A stretch of DNA of 8,211 bases from CAKOSP01 sp964369845 (GTDB lineage: Bacteria > Bacillota_I > Bacilli_A > RF39 > UBA660), in the NCBI GenBank assembly GCA_964369845.1, contig CAYJFJ010000034.1:1-8211 (forward strand). Reading direction: 5' to 3'. This document shows positions 1 through 5,383 of the stretch, in pieces. A model generated the notes under the pieces. It searched no databases. It was not told where the DNA came from and saw only the letters and a program-made list of their open reading frames with translations. Every line of letters begins with the position of its first letter. Positions within the stretch are counted from its first letter, which is position 1. A program made the translations under genes and the position numbers.

Positions 1-47
1 ACCTACTGATTACAAGTCAGTTGCGCTACCAATTACGCTATGTCGGC
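1..47 (-). tRNA. tRNA-Thr(TGT), 3' part cut off by the window edge
   Basis: Read on the minus strand, the 5' half of a tRNA is visible. It has a 7-base acceptor strand GCCGACA, a D-arm closed by GCG/CGC, and an anticodon stem ACTGA/TCAGT around the loop CTTGTAA. The anticodon is therefore TGT, which reads ACA (threonine). The variable region, T-arm and acceptor 3' strand lie beyond position 1. It follows tRNA-Val with a 9-nt gap and no promoter between, so the two are probably one transcript. Confidence 0.93.
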
Positions 48-56
48 AAAAAAATA

Positions 57-133
57 TGGTGGGCGATTACGGACTCGAACCGCAGACCCCCTGCTTGTAA
101 GGCAGGTGCTCTAACCAACTGAGCTAATCGCCC
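57..133 (-). tRNA. tRNA-Val(TAC)
   Basis: A complete cloverleaf reads on the minus strand. The acceptor pairs GGGCGAT with ATCGCCC-type 3' bases, the D-arm is GCTC/GAGC, the anticodon stem is CTGCC/AAGCAG-type around the loop CTTACAA, and the T-loop is TTCGAGT. The anticodon TAC reads GTA and other valine codons by wobble. The 3' CCA is encoded in the DNA (bases 57-59 on the complement). It is the first gene after the promoter at 168-196 and precedes tRNA-Thr. Confidence 0.96.
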
Positions 134-167
134 GTCTTGTGAGTATTATCTCTCACTGACAATTAAA

Positions 168-196
168 ATTATACTATAATATATATATATTTGCAA
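168..196 (-). promoter_or_regulatory. Promoter of the tRNA-Val/tRNA-Thr unit
   Basis: On the minus strand a -35 box TTGCAA (191-196) and a perfect -10 box TATAAT (168-173) are separated by 17 bp of alternating A/T. The start would fall near 161, leaving a leader of about 27 nt before tRNA-Val. The close match to sigma-A consensus and ideal spacing fit a strong stable-RNA promoter. The A-tracts at 211-245 lie just upstream and may act as an UP element. Confidence 0.85.
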
Positions 197-210
197 CACT
201 AAAATGTAAC

Positions 211-245
211 TTTTTTTATTTTTTTTACTTTTTTTTTGTTTTTTT
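211..245 (-). promoter_or_regulatory. Four spaced A-tracts upstream of the tRNA promoter
   Basis: On the plus strand there are T runs at 211-217, 219-226, 229-237 and 239-245, which are A-tracts on the tRNA strand. Their centres are about 8.5 to 10.5 bp apart, close to one helical turn, so intrinsic curvature is expected. They cover roughly -50 to -85 relative to the inferred tRNA start, where upstream-element or bent-DNA activation occurs in other bacteria. That role here is an inference. The tract also lies just upstream of the divergent helicase promoter. Confidence 0.5.
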
Positions 246-274
246 GTCGAAAATGCCTATTCTTATTATTAATT

Positions 275-286
275 TGTTATTATAAT
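275..286 (+). promoter_or_regulatory. Candidate -10 region placing transcription start at the helicase ATG
   Basis: TATAAT at 281-286 ends 5 nt before the ATG at 292. An overlapping alternative, TGT followed by TATTAT (275-283), is an extended -10. Either would start RNA at about 289-293, on or next to the start codon, giving a leaderless message. No convincing -35 lies at 16-18 bp, and the sequence before the ATG has no Shine-Dalgarno-like purine run. In an A+T-rich genome a chance TATAAT is possible. Confidence 0.5.
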
Positions 287-291
287 TACCT

Positions 292-1620
292 ATGAAACCT
301 GATATTAATCAAGAAAAGATAATAAATTCTGATAATAACTTATTAGTAATTGCAAGTGCTGGTTGTGGTAAAACTACTACTATAATTAATAAAATTAATA
401 GAATTTTATCATTTTGTAATGAGAATGAAATTTTAGTAGTTTCTTTTACTAATGAAACTGTAACAGATTTAAAAAATAAATTACCTAGTGATATTGATAT
501 TTATACTTTTCATAAGTTAGCACTTAAAATTTTACAATCTAAAAATATTCATTATAAATTAGTTAGTGATAATTTACTTAAATATATTATTGACGAATAT
601 TTTTATGTTGTAATTAATAAAGAAGAAAAAGTATATTTATTAAAGTTATACAATTTTTTAAATTTTGAATCTTTTAAAAAATCCTCATTTTTTTTCGAAC
701 TTAAAGAGACTATCGAAACTTATATTAAATTAATTAAAACTTATAATTATAATATTAAAGATTTTTTAAAAGATAGTAATGTATCAATACTTCATCATAT
801 AATTTATAAAATTTATTATTTATATGAAAGTGAAAAAAATAGTCAAAATTTTATGAGTTTAGATGATATAATTATCAATGCTACTAATCTTTGTAAAAGT
901 TATAATTTTAAATATAAATATATTTTTGTAGATGAATTTCAAGACACTTCTCAAATAAGATTTGACTTAATATATAATATTTTTTTAAATAGTAACTCTA
1001 TTATCAATTTTTTTGGTGATGATTATCAATCTATATATGCCTTTAGTGGTTGTAAACTCAGTATTATGATTAATATAAGTAAATATATTCCTGATATCAA
1101 AACTCTTTATTTATCTACTAACTATAGATCTGATTATAAACTTATCAAACTTGCTAATAATTTTGTGTCAAAAAATACATTTCAAATGAAAAAAGAAGTT
1201 TTTTGTAATAAATCAGTTAATAACTCTGTAAACATTATTTACTTTAAAAACTTACAAAGTACTTTTAATAGCTTAATTAATACTTTAAGTGATGATATTT
1301 TAATATTAAGTAGATATAACAATGATTTATCTTTGATAAGTTCTAATCATAAAAAACTTACAATTCATCAAGCTAAAGGTTTAGAAGCTGATTATGTAAT
1401 TATAATTAATAATAAAAATGGTTATGATGGATTTCCGTCTAAATATAAAAAAAATAAATTATTAAAAGAATTTGATTTATGTTTTGAACCAATTAAATAC
1501 GCCGAGGAGAGAAGATTATTTTATGTAGCTCTTACTAGAGCAAAGAAAAAAGTGTTTTTATTAACACCTTATTTTAATGAATCTGCTTTTATTAAAGAAC
1601 TTAAGAAAATGCTAAAATAA
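292..1620 (+). CDS. Compact UvrD/helicase IV-like superfamily 1A DNA helicase
   Basis: A predicted ATP-driven 3'-to-5' single-strand DNA translocase/helicase of 442 aa. All core motifs are visible: Q-motif glutamine Q7, Walker A ASAGCGKTTT (21-30), motif Ia SFTNET (51-56), TFH (72-74), Walker B VDEFQDTS (213-220), motif III GDDYQSIYAFSG (242-253), motif IV STNYRS (275-280), motif V TIHQAKGLEADYVII (357-371) and motif VI EERRLFYVALTRAKK (405-419). GDDxQxIYxFSG, KGLEADYVII and DGFP (379-382) recall E. coli helicase IV (HelD), but that protein is about 680 aa and its N-terminal domain is missing here; PcrA/UvrD are about 720. ATG 292 is the only workable start: an in-frame TAA lies at 283-285, and the next Met (188) would delete Walker A. 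It is the only plus-strand gene and has no Shine-Dalgarno. Its biological role (repair, or a mobile-element remnant) is not shown. Confidence 0.9.
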   Translation: MKPDINQEKIINSDNNLLVIASAGCGKTTTIINKINRILSFCNENEILVVSFTNETVTDLKNKLPSDIDIYTFHKLALKILQSKNIHYKLVSDNLLKYIIDEYFYVVINKEEKVYLLKLYNFLNFESFKKSSFFFELKETIETYIKLIKTYNYNIKDFLKDSNVSILHHIIYKIYYLYESEKNSQNFMSLDDIIINATNLCKSYNFKYKYIFVDEFQDTSQIRFDLIYNIFLNSNSIINFFGDDYQSIYAFSGCKLSIMINISKYIPDIKTLYLSTNYRSDYKLIKLANNFVSKNTFQMKKEVFCNKSVNNSVNIIYFKNLQSTFNSLINTLSDDILILSRYNNDLSLISSNHKKLTIHQAKGLEADYVIIINNKNGYDGFPSKYKKNKLLKEFDLCFEPIKYAEERRLFYVALTRAKKKVFLLTPYFNESAFIKELKKMLK

Positions 1621-2139
1621 TCTTATTCTTTCTTCTCCTTGATACTTAGGTAAATACATATCATAAAATTTATTATAATACTCTGTTACCTTATCTACTT
1701 CATTTGACTGGAAATATATTCCACATTCCTCTAAAAATCTGCTGTAATCTAGTTCAACTACATAATCAATAATTAAATCTAATAATTCTGCAAAATAATT
1801 TAAAAACATTTGATGTGAATTTACTGACGTTAAATTAAGATCACCGTTTTGGGCTAGGTTTAGTATTTTTTCTAAAGCTTTAAATATTTTTTCAAGCTCT
1901 TCATCATACTCTCTTCGACTTTGAGAAAAAATATCAAACCATATAAAACCATAATCATATAACATCGTTAAAAATTCATTGTTTTGTAGTTTCTTTTCTT
2001 TGTTTATATCTTTAATATAATCTTTTAATTCTTTTTGTAATAATTTATAACTATAATTCACATCTATTTCGCTAAAACCAAAAAGGCTAGATATACCAAA
2101 AATTCCTTCTATATTTTTTTTGCTTTTTTCTATTTTCAT
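1612..2139 (-). CDS. Hypothetical protein, 175 aa, not recognised
   Basis: I do not recognise this protein. It is predicted to be soluble and mostly helical, rich in Glu, Lys, Asp, Leu and aromatic residues, with no signal peptide, membrane segment, Cys pair or nucleotide-binding motif. The central part contains long amphipathic helices, for example RREYDEELEKIFKALEKILN. The start is ATG 2139, preceded by AAGGGGTG with 8 nt between its GGGG and the ATG. A GTG at 2148 would add three residues but lies inside that ribosome binding site, so it is rejected. The gene has its own promoter (2164-2192) just beyond the typA terminator. Its 3' end overlaps the convergent helicase gene by 9 bp. Nothing in the sequence assigns a function. 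Confidence 0.8.
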   Translation of the reverse strand: MKIEKSKKNIEGIFGISSLFGFSEIDVNYSYKLLQKELKDYIKDINKEKKLQNNEFLTMLYDYGFIWFDIFSQSRREYDEELEKIFKALEKILNLAQNGDLNLTSVNSHQMFLNYFAELLDLIIDYVVELDYSRFLEECGIYFQSNEVDKVTEYYNKFYDMYLPKYQGEERIRLF

Positions 2140-2145
2140 AGAAGT

Positions 2146-2153
2146 CACCCCTT
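2146..2153 (-). promoter_or_regulatory. Ribosome binding site that fixes the start at 2139
   Basis: The minus strand reads AAGGGGTG, close to the anti-Shine-Dalgarno complement AAGGAGGTG, followed by ACTTCT and ATG. The last three bases, GTG, are an alternative in-frame start codon. Using it would leave no ribosome binding site at proper distance, so the ATG is the better start. Confidence 0.75.
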
Positions 2154-2163
2154 TTTTTTCTAT

Positions 2164-2192
2164 ATATTAACACTTTTGATGTGAAAATACAA
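2164..2192 (-). promoter_or_regulatory. Promoter of the hypothetical gene 1612-2139
   Basis: On the minus strand -35 TTGTAT (2187-2192) and -10 TAATAT (2164-2169) are separated by 17 bp, with the extended element TGT directly before the -10. Transcription would start near 2157, giving a leader of about 18 nt. It lies immediately after the U-tract of the typA terminator, so this gene appears to be an independent unit. Confidence 0.7.
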
Positions 2193-2193
2193 C

Positions 2194-2216
2194 AAAAAAA
2201 ATGCTTACGCATTTTT
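2194..2216 (-). terminator. Rho-independent terminator of typA
   Basis: On the minus strand AAAAATGC, loop GTAA, GCATTTTT forms an 8-bp stem closed by a GNRA-type tetraloop and continues into a run of eight T. The typA stop codon TAA lies within the loop region. The stem is A+T-rich with only two G-C pairs, but its position and U-tract are typical. Confidence 0.7.
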
Positions 2217-4025
2217 CTTAGATCTTGAATCGAATTTTTTTCTTTGGTCTGTATTTAAGATTTTTTTTCTTAATCTTAAACTTTTAGGTGTTACTTCTAA
2301 AAGTTCATCACTATTAATGAATTCTAAACAATATTCAAGAGTTATAGGTCTTGGTCTTTTAAGAACTACAGTTTTATCAGCACTCGCTGCTCTTGTATTT
2401 GTTAATTGTTTACCTTTAACAATATTTACTGCTAAATCGTTATCTTTGTTACATTCACCGATTATCATACCTTCATATACTTCAGCACCTGGTTCTATAA
2501 ATAATACTCCTCTATCTTCTAAGGCATTTGCAGCATACGCAGTTGCTTTTCCATTTTCCATTGATACTAGAACTCCTAGTTTTCTTTCAGCAGAAACTCC
2601 TTCAGCAACTTTTTCATAATCACTAAAAGTATGATTTAAAATACCATAACCTTTAGTCATAGTCATAAATTCTGTGTTGAATCCGATAAGTCCACGAGAT
2701 GGTATAGTATATACTAAACGATTTAAATCATTTATTTTTGAAATACTTATTAAATTACCTCCACGAAGTCCCATACTTTCAATTACTGAACCCATATTTT
2801 CATCATTAACTTCAATTTGTACATCTTCAAATGGTTCACATTTAACACCATCTATTTCTTTGATGATTACTTCTGGTTTAGATACTTGAAGTTCAAATCC
2901 TTCTCTTCTCATATTTTCAATTAAAATAGATAAGTGAAGCTCTCCTCTTCCTGATACTATCCATGAATCATTTCCTGATTTTTCAACTTTTAATGAAACA
3001 TCTTTTTGAGTTTCTCTTACTAGTCTTTCTTCAATCTTAGATGCTGTTACTTCTTTTCCTTCTTTACCTACAAATGGTGAAGAATTTGTCATGAATGACA
3101 TTTTAAGTGTTGGCTCATCAATTCTTAATATTGGAAGTGGATTTTCTTTACCAGGTTTACAAACTGTTTCCCCTACTGAAATATCCATAAGTCCAGCAAG
3201 TGCAATTATATCACCAGCTTTTGCTTCTTCAATTTCTACTCTTTTAAGTCCCATGAATCCAAATAATTTTTGAACACGGAATTCTTTTTTACTTCCATCA
3301 AGTCTTACACATGAAACCATTTCATTAACTTTAATAGAACCTGATTTAATTCTACCAATACCAATTCTTCCTACAAAGTCATTGTAGTCTAAAAGTGCTG
3401 GTTGGAATTGTAAATCTGCATCTACATTTACATCTGGAGATGGAATTTCTTCTAAAATCATATCAAATAATGGATTATAGTCTTCATTTTGAGTAGATAA
3501 CTCAGGATCTAAACTACATGTACCATTTATCGCTGATACATAAGCCACTTTAAAATCTAACTGTTCATCAGTTGCATTTAAATCCATGAATAATTCTAAA
3601 ACTTCATCTTCTACATGTTTAAGTCTTGCAGTTGGTTTATCAACTTTATTAATTAAAACAATTGGTTTAATATTTGCTTCTAAAGCTTTTTTTAGTACGA
3701 ATCTTGTTTGTGGCATTGGTCCTTCGTAAGCATCTACTACTAATAAAACACCATCAACCATGTTCATAATTCTTTCAACTTCTCCACCGAAATCAGCATG
3801 TCCTGGAGTATCTAAAATGTTTATTCTGTGATCATTATAATTAATTGCAGTTGTTTTAGCAAGAATTGTAATTCCTCTTTCTCTTTCTAAATCATTTGAA
3901 TCCATTGCTCTTTCATCTACAACTTCGTTATCTCTAAATGATTTACTCTTTTTTAAAAGTTGATCCACAAGTGTTGTTTTACCGTGGTCAACGTGAGCTA
4001 TTATAGCTATATTTCTTATTTTCAT
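2205..4025 (-). CDS. typA: Ribosome-associated translational GTPase TypA/BipA
   Basis: A cytosolic GTPase of the EF-G/LepA superfamily that binds the 70S ribosome and, in studied bacteria, supports 50S assembly and growth under cold or other stress. The GTPase domain (about 1-200) shows G1 AHVDHGKTT (10-18), G2 RGITI (50-54), G3 DTPGH (72-76), G4 NKVD (126-129) and G5 SA (164-165). A beta-barrel domain II and EF-G-like domains III and V follow (about 205-480), then the TypA-specific C-terminal domain with EPGAEVYEGMIIGE, near KGKQLTNTRA, and ending in a Lys/Arg-rich tail. At 606 aa it is full length. The start has a good site, AAGAGG, 5-6 nt before ATG. It has its own promoter (4054-4082) and terminator. 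An inverted repeat overlapping the promoter suggests regulation. It follows khpA but is separated from it by a terminator. Confidence 0.98.
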   Translation of the reverse strand: MKIRNIAIIAHVDHGKTTLVDQLLKKSKSFRDNEVVDERAMDSNDLERERGITILAKTTAINYNDHRINILDTPGHADFGGEVERIMNMVDGVLLVVDAYEGPMPQTRFVLKKALEANIKPIVLINKVDKPTARLKHVEDEVLELFMDLNATDEQLDFKVAYVSAINGTCSLDPELSTQNEDYNPLFDMILEEIPSPDVNVDADLQFQPALLDYNDFVGRIGIGRIKSGSIKVNEMVSCVRLDGSKKEFRVQKLFGFMGLKRVEIEEAKAGDIIALAGLMDISVGETVCKPGKENPLPILRIDEPTLKMSFMTNSSPFVGKEGKEVTASKIEERLVRETQKDVSLKVEKSGNDSWIVSGRGELHLSILIENMRREGFELQVSKPEVIIKEIDGVKCEPFEDVQIEVNDENMGSVIESMGLRGGNLISISKINDLNRLVYTIPSRGLIGFNTEFMTMTKGYGILNHTFSDYEKVAEGVSAERKLGVLVSMENGKATAYAANALEDRGVLFIEPGAEVYEGMIIGECNKDNDLAVNIVKGKQLTNTRAASADKTVVLKRPRPITLEYCLEFINSDELLEVTPKSLRLRKKILNTDQRKKFDSRSKKNA

Positions 4026-4053
4026 AGTTACCTCTTTTCGTCATACAAAAATG

Positions 4054-4082
4054 ATTATAGCATAAATGTCTGAAAATACCAA
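4054..4082 (-). promoter_or_regulatory. Main promoter of typA
   Basis: On the minus strand -35 TTGGTA (4077-4082) and -10 TATAAT (4054-4059) are 17 bp apart, with TGC directly before the -10 as an extended element. Transcription would start near 4047, giving a leader of about 22 nt that includes the AAGAGG ribosome binding site. The promoter overlaps the inverted repeat at 4061-4091. Confidence 0.8.
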
Positions 4083-4091
4083 ACATTTATG
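4061..4091. promoter_or_regulatory. 9-bp perfect inverted repeat at the typA promoter, possible operator
   Basis: CATAAATGT (4061-4069) and its exact complement ACATTTATG (4083-4091) are separated by 13 bp, so the arm centres are 22 bp apart, about two helical turns. One arm fills the spacer between -10 and -35 and the other abuts the upstream side of the -35. This arrangement suits binding of a dimeric repressor. If the weaker upstream promoter (4118-4147) is used, the same repeat would lie in the mRNA leader as a 9-bp stem with a 13-nt loop. Confidence 0.55.
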
Positions 4092-4117
4092 ATAAAAATC
4101 GTTTACTAGTTATTTAT

Positions 4118-4147
4118 ATTATATATAGTTTTTTAAAATAAAAACAA
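4118..4147 (-). promoter_or_regulatory. Possible second, upstream typA promoter
   Basis: On the minus strand TTGTTT (4142-4147) and TATAAT (4118-4123) are 18 bp apart. The -35 lies within the khpA terminator hairpin. The surrounding DNA is almost pure A/T, so a chance match is quite possible. Use of this promoter would place the inverted repeat 4061-4091 in the typA leader. Confidence 0.3.
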
Positions 4148-4165
4148 GATTTGTTAACCTTGTTT
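4134..4165 (-). terminator. Rho-independent terminator after khpA
   Basis: On the minus strand AAACAAG and CTTGTTT form a 7-bp stem around a 10-nt loop, followed by TTTATTTT. The stem begins inside the khpA stop codon. It ends the rpsP-khpA unit and separates it from typA. Confidence 0.65.
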
Positions 4166-4406
4166 AAAAAGAATCTACATTAATTTTTATTTTTTGTTTT
4201 CCCTCTAGATAGTTTTTTGCTTGAATTAATGTTCTAAGAGCTGTAATAGTATTTCCTTTTCTACCAATTACTGCACCTTTATCTTCTTCGTGAACTATTA
4301 TTTCCAACATGTCGCCTTCTTCTAATTCAAAAAGTTCAACTTTAACCATTTCAGGTTGTTTACAAATACTTTTTACTAAAAATTCTGTATATTCAACTAA
4401 ATTCAT
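4164..4406 (-). CDS. khpA: KH-domain RNA-binding protein KhpA
   Basis: A small cytosolic RNA-binding protein of 80 aa, the usual family length, made of a single KH domain. The RNA-binding GxxG loop is GRKG (48-51) within VIGRKGNTITALRTLI, which matches the KhpA/YlqC family. In pneumococcus and relatives KhpA pairs with KhpB (EloR/Jag) and affects cell elongation and small-RNA biology; KhpB is not in this window. The ATG lies 4 nt after the rpsP stop, and its AGAAGGA ribosome binding site is within the last codons of rpsP, so translation is probably coupled. The rpsP-khpA pair is classic Bacillota order, but the usual following genes rimM and trmD are absent; a terminator and typA follow. Confidence 0.95.
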   Translation of the reverse strand: MNLVEYTEFLVKSICKQPEMVKVELFELEEGDMLEIIVHEEDKGAVIGRKGNTITALRTLIQAKNYLEGKQKIKINVDSF

Positions 4407-4410
4407 AAAA

Positions 4411-4677
4411 TTATTTTCCTTCTTTTAATGATTCTTTAGTTATTCCTTCTTTTTTAAGAAGTGATTTTACTGTATCAGTTGGTTGAGCACCATTTTTTAA
4501 CCATTTAATAGCTAATTCTTTATCTAAAGTAACTACTGCTGGTTGTTTAATTGGATCATAAGTTCCTACTGTTTCAATAAATCTTCCGTCTCTTGGACTT
4601 TTAGCATCAGCTGCTACGATTCTATAAAATGGTTTTTGTTTTGAACCCATTTTTTTAAGTCTTAATTTAACTGCCAT
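4411..4677 (-). CDS. rpsP: 30S ribosomal protein S16
   Basis: A structural protein of the small ribosomal subunit that binds 16S rRNA and helps 30S assembly. The 88-aa product is full length with the family N-terminus MAVKLRLKKMGSKQKPFYRI, followed by VAADAKSPRDGRFIE, YDP and the QPTDTVKSLLKKEG segment. The start has AGAAAGGA about 10 nt upstream. A consensus promoter (4705-4733) drives it with a leader of only about 21 nt, too short for a structured autoregulatory leader. It is translationally coupled to khpA. ffh, the frequent upstream partner in Bacillota, is absent; an unrecognised gene precedes it. Confidence 0.98.
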   Translation of the reverse strand: MAVKLRLKKMGSKQKPFYRIVAADAKSPRDGRFIETVGTYDPIKQPAVVTLDKELAIKWLKNGAQPTDTVKSLLKKEGITKESLKEGK

Positions 4678-4704
4678 AATAATATTTTCCTTTCTCGTTA
4701 ATTA

Positions 4705-4733
4705 ATTTTAACACACCTTTTTTTTAGTGTCAA
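4705..4733 (-). promoter_or_regulatory. Consensus promoter of rpsP-khpA
   Basis: On the minus strand a perfect -35 TTGACA (4728-4733), 17 bp, then -10 TAAAAT (4705-4710) preceded by the extended element TGT. The spacer contains an eight-A run. Together with the extended element this is the best-matching promoter in the window, as expected for a ribosomal protein gene. The -35 begins only a few bases after the stop codon of the preceding gene. Confidence 0.88.
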
Positions 4734-4739
4734 CTATTT

Positions 4740-5381
4740 TTAGTTAACCCTTACACTTTCGCTTGTGCATTCTTGGTAAAATTCTAAGCCATCTACATTA
4801 AGCACTCTTAGAAGTTCTATATAATTAAGTTTTAAATTTTCTATCGATTCTATTTTTTCAATTTCATGAAAGTTATTTTGTATAAATAATAAATAACTCA
4901 TTTTTTCATTTTCAGTAAGTATAGATTCTTCCAAACTATTCATTAAATATTCATTATTTTTTTTGAAATATTCTAACCATGTTGAACCTTTTAATTTTAC
5001 TCTTCTTCCTTCTAAAGAAAATTTATTTTTCTCAAATCCCTCATCTAAAAAATTTCTATCTAACAAAAATGAATAAATTCCTTTTTTTATATAAATTTCA
5101 TTTAATAGGTCTAATGGTTTATAATTACTATAATCTTCATACGATTTTGCTAAAAACTCTTGAACTTCAAGTAATGCCTCATTAGACAAATATATTCTTC
5201 CATTTAAATCACTATCTAAATTTTTCAGAATTAAATCACTATATTCAATACACATTCCTCTATTTTTAAGTTCTTCAAAAATTATGCTTTCTTTACTAGT
5301 TAATTTACTTTTTTCTAAATAAATATTATCATATAGTTTTATCATAAATTTTTGAACACACTCATTTAAATTATTAAACAT
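4740..5381 (-). CDS. Hypothetical protein, 213 aa, not recognised
   Basis: I do not recognise a family. The protein is acidic, Leu/Glu/Lys/Asn-rich and predicted to be mainly helical, without signal peptide, membrane segment or metal-binding Cys/His cluster. Several patches resemble short helical repeats ending in aromatic residues. The start is ATG 5381, with AAAGG 6 nt upstream and only 2 nt after the methyltransferase stop. A longer in-frame start at 5414 would overlap that gene and lacks a ribosome binding site. The spacing implies co-transcription and translational coupling with the methyltransferase, so a shared pathway is plausible but unproven. No clear terminator follows it, so transcription may run into rpsP-khpA. 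Confidence 0.8.
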   Translation of the reverse strand: MFNNLNECVQKFMIKLYDNIYLEKSKLTSKESIIFEELKNRGMCIEYSDLILKNLDSDLNGRIYLSNEALLEVQEFLAKSYEDYSNYKPLDLLNEIYIKKGIYSFLLDRNFLDEGFEKNKFSLEGRRVKLKGSTWLEYFKKNNEYLMNSLEESILTENEKMSYLLFIQNNFHEIEKIESIENLKLNYIELLRVLNVDGLEFYQECTSESVRVN

Positions 5382-5383
5382 AT

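Noticed and set aside
181..190. Alternating AT run in the tRNA promoter spacer as a microsatellite
   Set aside because: Only five units and fully explained as promoter spacer in A+T-rich DNA.
2140..2148. GTG start at 2148 for the orphan gene
   Set aside because: The GTG is part of the Shine-Dalgarno AAGGGGTG that serves ATG 2139.
2317..3273. Plus-strand reading frames opposite typA (2317-2619, 2674-2889, 3091-3273)
   Set aside because: They lie wholly antisense to a conserved full-length typA, have Ser/Pro/Ile-rich low-complexity products and lack ribosome binding sites.
4726..4757. Inverted repeats AGTGT/ACACT and AACTA/TAGTT at the end of the gene 4740-5381
   Set aside because: They are short and bulged, and on the coding strand are followed by A rather than T, so they do not make a terminator; they also overlap the rpsP -35.
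4979..5185. Plus-strand frame of 68 codons opposite the gene at 4740-5381
   Set aside because: Leu/Phe-rich antisense shadow without a ribosome binding site or promoter.
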